A DNA stretch of 6,065 nt, taken from contig CANLCA010000202.1 in assembly GCA_947487925.1 (NCBI GenBank), positions 1 through 6,065 on the forward strand. The letters run 5' to 3'. Shown here one piece after another: positions 1 to 6,065 of the stretch; positions within the stretch are counted from its first letter, which is position 1, and each line of letters starts with the position of its first letter. The DNA comes from Verrucomicrobiales bacterium (GTDB lineage Bacteria > Verrucomicrobiota > Verrucomicrobiia > Limisphaerales > F1-80-MAGS106). A program made the translations under genes and the position numbers. The notes beneath the pieces were generated by a model. The model searched no databases and was not told where the DNA came from. It was given only the letters and a program-made list of their open reading frames with translations.

Positions 1-586
1 CGTCGAGGCAGGCGTTTTGAAACTGGCCGAGTTGCTCGGTCAAACCGGGTTGTGCCGAACGCGCCGCCGCCGTATAAAGGGCGAACACATGATCCTGGAT
101 CCGAACGCAAGCCTGGAGCCATTCACCTTCGCCCCGGCGGAGCTTTTCGATTTCTAGTCGAAGATGGTGTTTCTCGCCTGCGTCAGCCTTCTCCATGAAC
201 GCGGAGAAGGACCTGATTTCCTCAGTCATTCGCTCCGCCACCGCCTTGGCTGCGTCGGATGTTTTGGTGGCCTGTTCGTGCACAGTTTGCCATTGGCTTG
301 TCGCAAGCTGAATCTGCCGGGCCACCGCCTCCATCCCCTGTATCTCAGCGACTGCCGTGGTCAAGGCGCTCGAATCCGCAAGTTGAACATCCGCTTTGAA
401 CTGGTTCACAAATGGAATAAAACTGCACCAGGCCCCTCCGGCAACTGCCACCAAAAGCCCCGCAATCTGCCAGATTCCAATCGGGCGCTCGCTCGCGTCA
501 ACAATGTATGCCGCCAACGCAAGGAACAGCAGATCCGCCAATATAAATGGCACAGGGCTGATCTTGGGACGGCTTGTGTCGGACAT
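1..586 (-). CDS. Membrane-anchored coiled-coil protein, GrpE-like (partial, C-terminus beyond left edge)
   Basis: This open frame of 195 codons runs off the left edge without a stop. The ATG at 586 is the first start after an in-frame TGA at 610-608, so the N-terminus is well defined, although no Shine-Dalgarno sequence precedes it. Two hydrophobic helices are visible: residues about 13-29 (PFILADLLFLALAAYIV) and about 38-60, separated by a short charged loop. They predict a hairpin anchor in the inner membrane with the rest in the cytoplasm. Residues about 65-150 are Ala/Gln/Glu-rich and helical, probably a coiled coil. Then comes a segment with EIEKLRRGEGEWLQ (145-158) and QDHVFALY (164-171), ending QLGQFQNACLD. 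That last part recalls the 'VLDNLERAL' area of GrpE, the nucleotide exchange factor of DnaK, and I recall similar proteins annotated as GrpE in Verrucomicrobiota. The GrpE assignment is therefore inference; the membrane anchor and helical body are direct readings. It is co-directional with addA but 166 bases downstream, so co-transcription is uncertain. The alternative is an uncharacterised membrane coiled-coil protein. Confidence 0.75.
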   Translation of the reverse strand, partial: MSDTSRPKISPVPFILADLLFLALAAYIVDASERPIGIWQIAGLLVAVAGGAWCSFIPFVNQFKADVQLADSSALTTAVAEIQGMEAVARQIQLATSQWQTVHEQATKTSDAAKAVAERMTEEIRSFSAFMEKADAGEKHHLRLEIEKLRRGEGEWLQACVRIQDHVFALYTAAARSAQPGLTEQLGQFQNACLD

Positions 587-594
587 AATGCGGG

Positions 595-619
595 TGAGGG
601 TAGGGCTTCACGACCCTCA
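595..619 (-). promoter_or_regulatory. Inverted repeat just upstream of the GrpE-like start
   Basis: TGAGGGT (595-601) and ACCCTCA (613-619) are perfect 7-bp inverted copies around an 11-base spacer. In the minus-strand transcript they could form a hairpin whose 3' arm ends 8 bases before the ATG at 586, exactly where a ribosome binds. It could be a translational control hairpin or a protein-binding site. There is no T-run after it, so it is not an intrinsic terminator. A 7-bp match in a short leader can also be chance; function is inference. Confidence 0.35.
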
Positions 620-633
620 TGCCAAGCCCAAGT

Positions 634-668
634 AAAGCGGAAAGCGGAAAGTTGAAAACTGAAATGAC
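634..668 (+). repeat. Degenerate tandem 7-base repeat, about five units
   Basis: On the plus strand five consecutive 7-base units each begin with AAA. The first two are identical (AAAGCGG, 634-640 and 641-647), the third is AAAGTTG (648-654), the fourth AAAACTG (655-661), and the last (662-668) is the most diverged. The tract is purine-rich on the plus strand and pyrimidine-rich on the addA coding strand. It lies wholly between genes. I recall similar AAA-starting heptamer tracts in intergenic DNA of Verrucomicrobiota, but that is memory and not tested here. Confidence 0.55.
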
Positions 669-673
669 CGGTC
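666..673. other. 8-bp perfect palindrome
   Basis: GACCGGTC reads the same on both strands. It overlaps the last heptamer unit. The symmetry does not extend to the flanking bases. No binding protein can be named; chance is a real alternative. Confidence 0.2.
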
Positions 674-693
674 CCTTCCTGAAATCGGTTGGT

Positions 694-703
694 ACTTCGA
701 AGT
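694..703. other. 10-bp perfect palindrome
   Basis: ACTTCGAAGT is fully self-complementary with no spacer. A partial copy, TCGAAG, follows at 711-716. It sits 50 bases after the addA stop and 108 bases before the GrpE-like start, so it could be an operator for the latter. There is no recognised regulator match, and the role is unknown. Confidence 0.25.
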
Positions 704-752
704 GAAGAAATCGAAGCTAATTCGGATTCGCCTTCAGTTCTTGACTAGGCTG

Positions 753-3700
753 TCATTCTTGCTTGGTGCCGCAACCCAGATCGATCGTCCGGTTCAACTC
801 AAGAAAATGCAGCCACACACGTGCCACGGGCCGATGGTAGATCCGCGACATCGCCTCCGAGTAAAGCCGCAGTTGAGGTCGGTAGCGCTCAGCCCTCGCC
901 ACTAACGAGTCGGCAGGGATGCGATCGGTCTTGAAATCCAGGATCCAGATCTCATGTGGGAGGAGCACAGCCAGATCAACCGCTCCCTGCAGGGTCGCAA
1001 AATCCCCAGGCTCAACCCCCGGGAGTGCCTCCGAAAGATCGCATGCCTCAATTCGATCACGATCCAGTTTCAGGGTGAATGACAGCTCCCTCCGGACGTG
1101 CGATTTGTTCTCCACGATGGAGCGGCCGATCTCTCCCTGCCAAAAGCTTTGTATGGCCTGGAGGTTCAAAGCCTCTCCCTCCTCTTGATGAATCCTGCGC
1201 TGCCGTACCAACTGATCGACCAGGACGCGCAGCGATTCAGTTTCGACCGCGTTCGCCAAGTCGCATGATTCAAGCACCGCATGTGTGGCGCTGCCAATTC
1301 GTGCGGCGGAAACCCGTCCCCCCGCTGGCCCCGGCTGGGGCGGCGCGCTTGCAACCTCGTCGGGGAACAACAGACATTCCGCAGGCCACTCCTCAAGCAC
1401 GAGCGCGGCTTTCCGCAGTTGGGTGACCGATACTTTGGATCGTGTGACCGTGGATCCCATTAGAGGATAGCGCCACTCCATGGCCTCCCGAACCCCTTTC
1501 AAGATCTCTTCAGGGGGGAGGGTCCAAGCATGATGCGTGCTCGATGGGAGCGGGGACGGCCTCGGGGTCGCCAGGTCGGTCGATCCATGGAGGGTCCATT
1601 GCACTAGCTCGTTTGCACCCCTCCGAGCACCCGAACCAAGCTCCAGGACGCCGTGCGAGCAAAGCCAGAGAATCAACCAGTGCGCCACCGAATTGCCTTC
1701 CTGGAGCTCATCGGCCAGCTGGCTTCCCTCGCGCATCCGGTTCGCCAGTTCCTCGGCATTCCGGGGCAGTTCTCCCACAAGTTCCAACCGATCGCGCGCA
1801 CGGGTTAACGCGACATAAAGCAGCCGAAGCTCCTCTCCCAACAGCTCCAGGCCTTCCTTCCGTTCTGCTGCCCACCGCCCAATAGTATCGTAGCTCGCCA
1901 GCCCGTCTGGAGACGGCAGCTTGGCCGTCAACCCGTGTGCCTCCGTGATCAGCAGCATGGCTCTGATGGATCGTTTGTTGAATTGTTTGCCCAGGCCCGC
2001 AAGCACGACCACCGGGGCTTCAAGCCCTTTGCTCCGATGAATGCTCATCAAACGGGCCGCGCCCCCCACCCGTGACGGGGCCGATTCCACTTCCAGCTCG
2101 TGCTCCTCCTGCAGGTCTACAAAGCGGAGGAAATGATAAAGCCCCTGGTGTTGACCCTCGGAAAATCGACGCACTTCCACGCGAAACTTTCGCAGGTTCG
2201 CGAGCTGATCCTGACCTCGCGGTTCCCCGGCAAGCCAGGCTTCGTATCCCGTCTCCCGCAGAATGCGGTCCACACAGCAGTGGAGGGAGGTCTGTCTCAG
2301 CAAGGCCCGCCATCGACGGTAGCGGACTAGGAACTCACAGGCTTTTTGCCGACCTCCCGTCTTGGGGACTGCTTCGTCTTCGCACCACTTTTCAAGAGCC
2401 TCCCACAAAGTTCCCTTTTCCTTCGACAACCTCGCCTCAGCCAAGTCCTCCAGAGCCAGGCCAGCCATGGGTGAACGCAGCACAGCGGCCAGCGGGATGT
2501 CCTGAAATGGATTATCCAGCAGGCGCAACATCTGAATGATGTCCTGGATTTCTCTGCTCCTGAGAAAGCTCTCCCCTGAAACCTCCACGGGAATGCCCGC
2601 AAGCCCCAGCTCTTGTGAGAAGACACTGGCCCTGCCCGCGCACGACCGCATCAAGATCAGCACATCCGACCACTCCATGGGGCGGAAAACCGACAGTCGT
2701 TCATCCCAAACTGGCGTGTTATTCTCTTTGAGCGTCCTTAACCTGGATGCCACCAGTCGGGCTTCCAATTCGACGGACATGAGTTCTTCGGAGGCGTCAC
2801 CGCTCTGGCTCGTCCCGGTCTCGCGATCGCTGGAACTCCCGAGGCTCTCCGTGAGGCTGTTCGAGAACCAATGTATAGAGACCACGGGGTCGGAAATCTG
2901 GCCCGTCGTCGGGCTTGTTCGCGCCAGGAAAGCGCGTGCCTGGGGCGCTCCAAACACAAGCCGCGAGTTTTCTCCATAGTTCACACCGCCAACGCTCGCC
3001 TGCATGAGATCTGTGAATACGCTGTTCACAAAGTCGATGATCCCCTCGTGCGATCGAAAATTTTCCGTCAGCGGCAGCACTCGCCCGAGCGTGGGATCCC
3101 CGCCCCATTCCTTCAGATAGCGCTGGAAGATCGCCGGGTTGGCTCGACGGAATCTGTAGATGCTCTGTTTCACATCCCCAACTAGGAAGCGGTTCGCTCC
3201 GATCCCCTCGCGGCTGATCATCCTGATAAGGGTGTCTTGAGCCTCATTGAGGTCCTGACACTCATCGACAAACACAAAATCCACAGACTTTCTAAGAGCC
3301 TTTGCAGAGGACGTTGGGCTGCCATCCTCCGACCGAAGCAGCTTCAAGGCAAATTGCTCCTGGTCCGCGAAATCTAGTCCTCCCGCCTCGTGTTTGGCTT
3401 TCTCGAAGCGCCGGCCAAATTCTTCCGTGAGCCCGAGAAGAATCCTCAGACTCCCTCTCAGTTGGTCCCAGTCCTGCTGGATGGGGTCAGGCTCGCCCGG
3501 CGCAGCAACGAGTCCTCGCAGAAACTCTGCCTGCTGACACAAACGCATCAGTCGCCGCGGAATCTTGAGGCCTTTCCAGCCTTCGGCCGCATCGGCGATG
3601 GCCCTCACCACCCCATCGAGACTCTTCTGAGTGGATCCCGCGAACTCAGCGAGCACCGACAACAACAGCCGCACGTCGGGCGGATGCTCCTGCCCGTTCT

Positions 3701-4352
3701 CCAATAATGAAACCCCATCCTCGGCCCACGTCCTCAGAAGGCCCCACCACGACTCCGGTGAGTCTTGCTCCGCCGATGCCTGCGCGTGCGCAAACCACTT
3801 GGCCGGCGATTCCAACGAACGCACATGCCGGTGGATCGTTAGAATCCATTCACGAACGTTCAGCACGGAGCCACGACCAAATCCCTTGACCAAGGTCTTG
3901 AACGAGGATCCCGGAGCGGTCAACTCATCGACAAAAAGCGCGTCAAGCACTGCTGCGGACATGGGAAGGGTCTGGTTCTCGTCCAGCACCCGGAGCCCTG
4001 GATCCAGCCCAAGTTCCACGGCATGTTCCCGGATCAACCTCAGGCAAAAACCATGGATCGTTCCTATTTGGGCGTAGGGGAGCAGGAAGAGCTGTTCCCG
4101 AATAGCGGCGCTTCCTGGCGCCCCCGCCAGTGCTTCCTCCAGACACTCCCCGATGCGTCGCCGCATTTCTGTCGCCGCAGCCTCGGTGAAGGTGACCATG
4201 ACGATGCGTTCGATTGAGAACCCTTTGTGAACAATGAGATTCAGGACGCGGTTGACGAGGGTGGTGGTTTTTCCCGTGCCCGCGCTCGCCACCAACAACA
4301 CATTGCCCATGGCCTCTACGGCCTCTGTTTGCTCATTGGTCAATGCGCTCAT
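753..4352 (-). CDS. addA: AddA-type ATP-dependent helicase/nuclease subunit A
   Basis: The complete 1199-residue protein is close to the roughly 1230 residues of Bacillus AddA. It is the 3'-5' motor and one nuclease of the cytoplasmic AddAB complex, which resects double-strand breaks for RecA-dependent repair. Visible SF1A motifs: Q motif (L4-TNEQ), Walker A ASAGTGKT (22-29), motif Ia TFTEAAATEM (54-63), TIHGFC (98-103), Walker B DECQD (363-367), motif III GDVKQSIYRFR (392-402), motif IV TENFRS (429-434), motif V IHRSKGLE (771-778) and motif VI YVALTRARDR (846-855). A YPLMGSTVTRSKVSVTQL stretch (S972, K973) is typical of AddA rather than RecB. The RecB-family nuclease is intact: H1024, D1126, D1139-F-K1141, and Q1160/Y1164. 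The 13-residue spacing of the two aspartates equals that of E. coli RecB (D1067, D1080). The ATG at 4352 is fixed by an in-frame TGA 12 bases upstream, without a Shine-Dalgarno sequence. A Ser/Thr/Gly-rich segment at about 497-522 looks like a flexible linker. It follows addB by 96 bases. Confidence 0.96.
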   Translation of the reverse strand: MSALTNEQTEAVEAMGNVLLVASAGTGKTTTLVNRVLNLIVHKGFSIERIVMVTFTEAAATEMRRRIGECLEEALAGAPGSAAIREQLFLLPYAQIGTIHGFCLRLIREHAVELGLDPGLRVLDENQTLPMSAAVLDALFVDELTAPGSSFKTLVKGFGRGSVLNVREWILTIHRHVRSLESPAKWFAHAQASAEQDSPESWWGLLRTWAEDGVSLLENGQEHPPDVRLLLSVLAEFAGSTQKSLDGVVRAIADAAEGWKGLKIPRRLMRLCQQAEFLRGLVAAPGEPDPIQQDWDQLRGSLRILLGLTEEFGRRFEKAKHEAGGLDFADQEQFALKLLRSEDGSPTSSAKALRKSVDFVFVDECQDLNEAQDTLIRMISREGIGANRFLVGDVKQSIYRFRRANPAIFQRYLKEWGGDPTLGRVLPLTENFRSHEGIIDFVNSVFTDLMQASVGGVNYGENSRLVFGAPQARAFLARTSPTTGQISDPVVSIHWFSNSLTESLGSSSDRETGTSQSGDASEELMSVELEARLVASRLRTLKENNTPVWDERLSVFRPMEWSDVLILMRSCAGRASVFSQELGLAGIPVEVSGESFLRSREIQDIIQMLRLLDNPFQDIPLAAVLRSPMAGLALEDLAEARLSKEKGTLWEALEKWCEDEAVPKTGGRQKACEFLVRYRRWRALLRQTSLHCCVDRILRETGYEAWLAGEPRGQDQLANLRKFRVEVRRFSEGQHQGLYHFLRFVDLQEEHELEVESAPSRVGGAARLMSIHRSKGLEAPVVVLAGLGKQFNKRSIRAMLLITEAHGLTAKLPSPDGLASYDTIGRWAAERKEGLELLGEELRLLYVALTRARDRLELVGELPRNAEELANRMREGSQLADELQEGNSVAHWLILWLCSHGVLELGSGARRGANELVQWTLHGSTDLATPRPSPLPSSTHHAWTLPPEEILKGVREAMEWRYPLMGSTVTRSKVSVTQLRKAALVLEEWPAECLLFPDEVASAPPQPGPAGGRVSAARIGSATHAVLESCDLANAVETESLRVLVDQLVRQRRIHQEEGEALNLQAIQSFWQGEIGRSIVENKSHVRRELSFTLKLDRDRIEACDLSEALPGVEPGDFATLQGAVDLAVLLPHEIWILDFKTDRIPADSLVARAERYRPQLRLYSEAMSRIYHRPVARVWLHFLELNRTIDLGCGTKQE

Positions 4353-4448
4353 TCTGATTCGTCTTCAAACCCAGCCCAATGCGCCTCCAGCTAGGAGCAG
4401 GCAAGCGAAGGGCGGTTCAGGGTGAGTCTCATGGTAACATTCTCAACC
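4353..4448. other. addB-addA intergenic spacer
   Basis: This 96-base spacer is long for a subunit pair whose genes often abut or overlap. On the minus strand it contains a 13-codon frame (4432-4391, MRLTLNRPSLACS) followed at once by GGAGG (4388-4384). That GGAGG is 31 bases from the addA ATG, too far to serve it, and no usable start lies at normal spacing. No terminator with a T-tract and no clear promoter are visible, so co-transcription of addB and addA is the simplest reading. Coding of the short frame is unsupported. Confidence 0.5.
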
Positions 4449-6065
4449 TCAGGAGTTCTGAGTCTGGCTCTTGGACCGCTTGATTCGTTCTCCCGCCGGT
4501 TTGGTGGACTTGGCAGGCTGGTGGGGCTTTTCCAACGCGCGATAGGGTTGCAGCATCCTGTCGAAGCGGCAGACGCTGTTGTAATCACAATCGTCGCAAG
4601 CTGTTTCCGATGCGCCATCACGATACGGCGCCACCTCTGCCTCCCCCGCCAGGATTCGGCTCGAAAAACTCTCAATCGTCCGCAGAACATGGTCAAGCTG
4701 CTTGCCGAACTCCTCGTGGGAAAGCTTGTTCTTGCTGCTGTGATGAAACGCAAACTGATCATTGCTCCGAATGTTCCCCGTCGAGTCCAGAAAGCCCGCA
4801 TATTCCTCGTCGAACATGCCACGGTGCATGTAGGCCCTGCGCTGTTCCTGCGCTGATTGATTGAAAAGTTCGCTTCGGGATTTCTTGTCTGGCGCCGTTC
4901 CCTGGATCGGAATGTAAAATGCACCGATTGGTTTGAGGCGCGCGCCGGGCGAACCCAGCAGCGCGGCATCTGTCTTGGCCAGCAACGCCAGGTAAGTGAG
5001 CAACTGCAACTGAAGGCCGTTGTGGAGATGCTTCAGCGTGATCCGTTGGGCGCGGGATTTATAGTCAAACACCGCCACAAGAATCTCCGTTCCGTCGCCT
5101 CCATCAGAATCCTTCCGGAGCCAGTCGACCCGGTCGATCCTCCCTCGCAACCTCACCCGGCCCCCTGAGTTCAACGAAAGCTCCAGGGCGGGCAGCCCTT
5201 CAGGCCCTTCTCCAAAGGCCAACTCGGCTCGCCCAGGGTCGAGCGGGTATTGTTGATTCATCCACCCCACCATCGCCCGAACCAGTCGCGCCACACGTCC
5301 CACCAGGATCTCCGCCTCAAAGGCCTTGTCCGGAGTCCCTGCGTAAAGCCCTTCCATGAAGGTGGTCGAAAGTTCGTTCCCCAAACGCGATACAAGATCC
5401 TCAGCCTCCTCCGCTGACAGCTCGCGCCACCGTTTCCCTTGCGCTTTCAGCAACTCGTGAAAGACCCTCAAAATCTCGTGCGCCAGCTCCCCTCGCGTTC
5501 GCGGATCCGCCTTGAATTCCTCGCGTTCCTCGATCCTCAATGTCCTCCTCGCGAAGTAGCGAAACGGACAGGCGGCAAAGTCCTCAAGCGCGCTGACTGA
5601 AGTTATCAGACCTTCGGGATGCCGCCTGGATAGGAGCGAGGGATCCAGCGTTCCCCGAAGCAGTCCCTCTCGTAAACCACGACGCCACCGAACCAGCTCC
5701 GCAGCCTCGGGAAGGAGCGAGAGTCTCTCCTCCAGATCACCTTCACCTGTGCGGTGCAAGAACCGCAACGGCGCCAGCTCGGCCAGCTCCGACGCGTGCA
5801 TCACCCTCGCAAAGTCTTTCACGCCGTCAAACAGGGCGGGGCTCTGGGGGTCTAGAGCCGGCCGGATGTGGGGGAACAGCCTCGCCAGCTCGCGCGCGAA
5901 GGGTGATGGGTTGCGTGCTTTACCCGCATCGTCGAGCCGCGACCAGGTGCAGACCACACGCTCGGTCGCCCGGGTCAGCGCGATGTAGGCTAGGAAGTGC
6001 TCGCGCGCCGCGCTCTGTCTGCGCGTGAGTCCAAAGAGGATCTTCCTTTCCGCCAGCGCTTCCAC
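4449..6065 (-). CDS. addB: AddB-type helicase/nuclease subunit B (partial, N-terminus beyond right edge)
   Basis: The last 538 residues are present, about half of the usual 1100-1170; the true start lies outside the window. AddB pairs with AddA, contributes the second nuclease and, in Bacillus, carries Chi recognition. At the cut end a motif VI-like element is seen, FLAYIALTRATERV (24-37), followed by a PSPFARELARLFP segment typical of AddB. The C-terminal PD-(D/E)XK nuclease shows CPFRYFARR starting at C166, RGELAHEIL with H196, GRIDRVD with D311, VFDYKS with D334 and K336, and QLLTY (Q354, Y358). Near the end, C490, C493 and C499 form CxxCx5C followed by RFD. Together with C166 these match the four cysteines of the 4Fe-4S 'iron staple' known from Bacillus AddB, which holds the nuclease domain together. 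All key nuclease and cluster residues are present, so it should be active. A Lys/Ser-rich tail of about 30 residues follows. Distinguished from RecC by the intact nuclease and the cysteines. Whether the Walker A motif is retained cannot be seen. Confidence 0.93.
   Translation of the reverse strand: MEALAERKILFGLTRRQSAAREHFLAYIALTRATERVVCTWSRLDDAGKARNPSPFARELARLFPHIRPALDPQSPALFDGVKDFARVMHASELAELAPLRFLHRTGEGDLEERLSLLPEAAELVRWRRGLREGLLRGTLDPSLLSRRHPEGLITSVSALEDFAACPFRYFARRTLRIEEREEFKADPRTRGELAHEILRVFHELLKAQGKRWRELSAEEAEDLVSRLGNELSTTFMEGLYAGTPDKAFEAEILVGRVARLVRAMVGWMNQQYPLDPGRAELAFGEGPEGLPALELSLNSGGRVRLRGRIDRVDWLRKDSDGGDGTEILVAVFDYKSRAQRITLKHLHNGLQLQLLTYLALLAKTDAALLGSPGARLKPIGAFYIPIQGTAPDKKSRSELFNQSAQEQRRAYMHRGMFDEEYAGFLDSTGNIRSNDQFAFHHSSKNKLSHEEFGKQLDHVLRTIESFSSRILAGEAEVAPYRDGASETACDDCDYNSVCRFDRMLQPYRALEKPHQPAKSTKPAGERIKRSKSQTQNS

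Larger units (their letters stand above)
587..752. other. Intergenic gap between addA and the GrpE-like gene
   Basis: This 166-base gap follows the addA stop and precedes the GrpE-like start. It holds a tandem 7-base repeat, two perfect palindromes and an inverted repeat, each listed separately where notable. I see no stem-loop followed by a T-tract on the minus strand, so no classical intrinsic terminator for addA. No pair of -35/-10 hexamers with good spacing is convincing on either strand. The gap is longer than typical within an operon, which leaves room for a separate promoter for the downstream gene. Confidence 0.6.

Noticed and set aside
636..647. Two AGCGG pentamers, the Bacillus Chi sequence, inside the heptamer tract
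   Set aside because: A 5-base word is expected several times per strand in 6 kb, Chi differs between lineages, and the copies are explained by the repeat unit.
164..655. 163-codon plus-strand open frame
   Set aside because: It lies opposite the GrpE-like gene, has a composition unlike a folded protein (many Arg, His, Cys), and the minus-strand frame has clear transmembrane helices and a coiled coil.
698..716. Possible terminator hairpin after addA (CTTCG and CGAAG arms on the minus strand)
   Set aside because: The stem is only about 5 bp with a long loop, and no T-tract follows.
4424..4432. Small inverted repeat TGAGACTCA in the addB-addA spacer
   Set aside because: Arms are only 4 bp around a single base; such matches occur often by chance.
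4422..4856. 144-codon plus-strand frame opposite the addB 3' end
   Set aside because: It is a shadow of a GC-rich coding region on the other strand, with no recognisable motif.
4391..4969. 192-codon minus-strand frame overlapping the end of addB and the spacer
   Set aside because: It overlaps the conserved addB C-terminus with its iron-sulfur cysteines in a different frame, and its Arg/Ser-rich product shows no recognisable domain.

Overview
The window reads almost entirely on the minus strand and holds three genes in the same direction. In transcription order they are the C-terminal half of an AddB-type helicase-nuclease subunit (truncated by the right edge), a complete AddA-type helicase-nuclease subunit, and the N-terminal part of a small membrane-anchored coiled-coil protein that looks GrpE-like (truncated by the left edge). 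The plus strand has only open frames that shadow these genes.

AddA and AddB form the two-subunit AddAB (RexAB) complex, the functional counterpart of RecBCD. It binds double-strand DNA ends, unwinds and resects them, and prepares the 3' tail for RecA. All seven canonical SF1A helicase motifs and a full RecB-family nuclease site are visible in AddA. In AddB the nuclease residues and the four cysteines of the iron-sulfur staple are visible, so the pair looks fully functional. The AddB N-terminal half, with any Walker A motif, lies beyond the window.

The third gene starts 166 bases after addA. It encodes two N-terminal transmembrane helices, a long alpha-helical segment, and a C-terminal part that resembles the start of a GrpE head region. 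The gap before it carries a tandem 7-base repeat, two short perfect palindromes, and a 7-bp inverted repeat immediately upstream of the start codon. I see no convincing intrinsic terminator or sigma-70 promoter in either intergenic gap.

Organism: a moderately GC-rich bacterium. The type of membrane protein, the lack of Shine-Dalgarno sequences and the purine-rich heptamer repeat suggest Verrucomicrobiota. This is inference from recollection of similar proteins, not something the window proves. The content is ordinary chromosomal DNA-repair sequence. I found no mobile element, CRISPR array, RNA gene or clear novel system.
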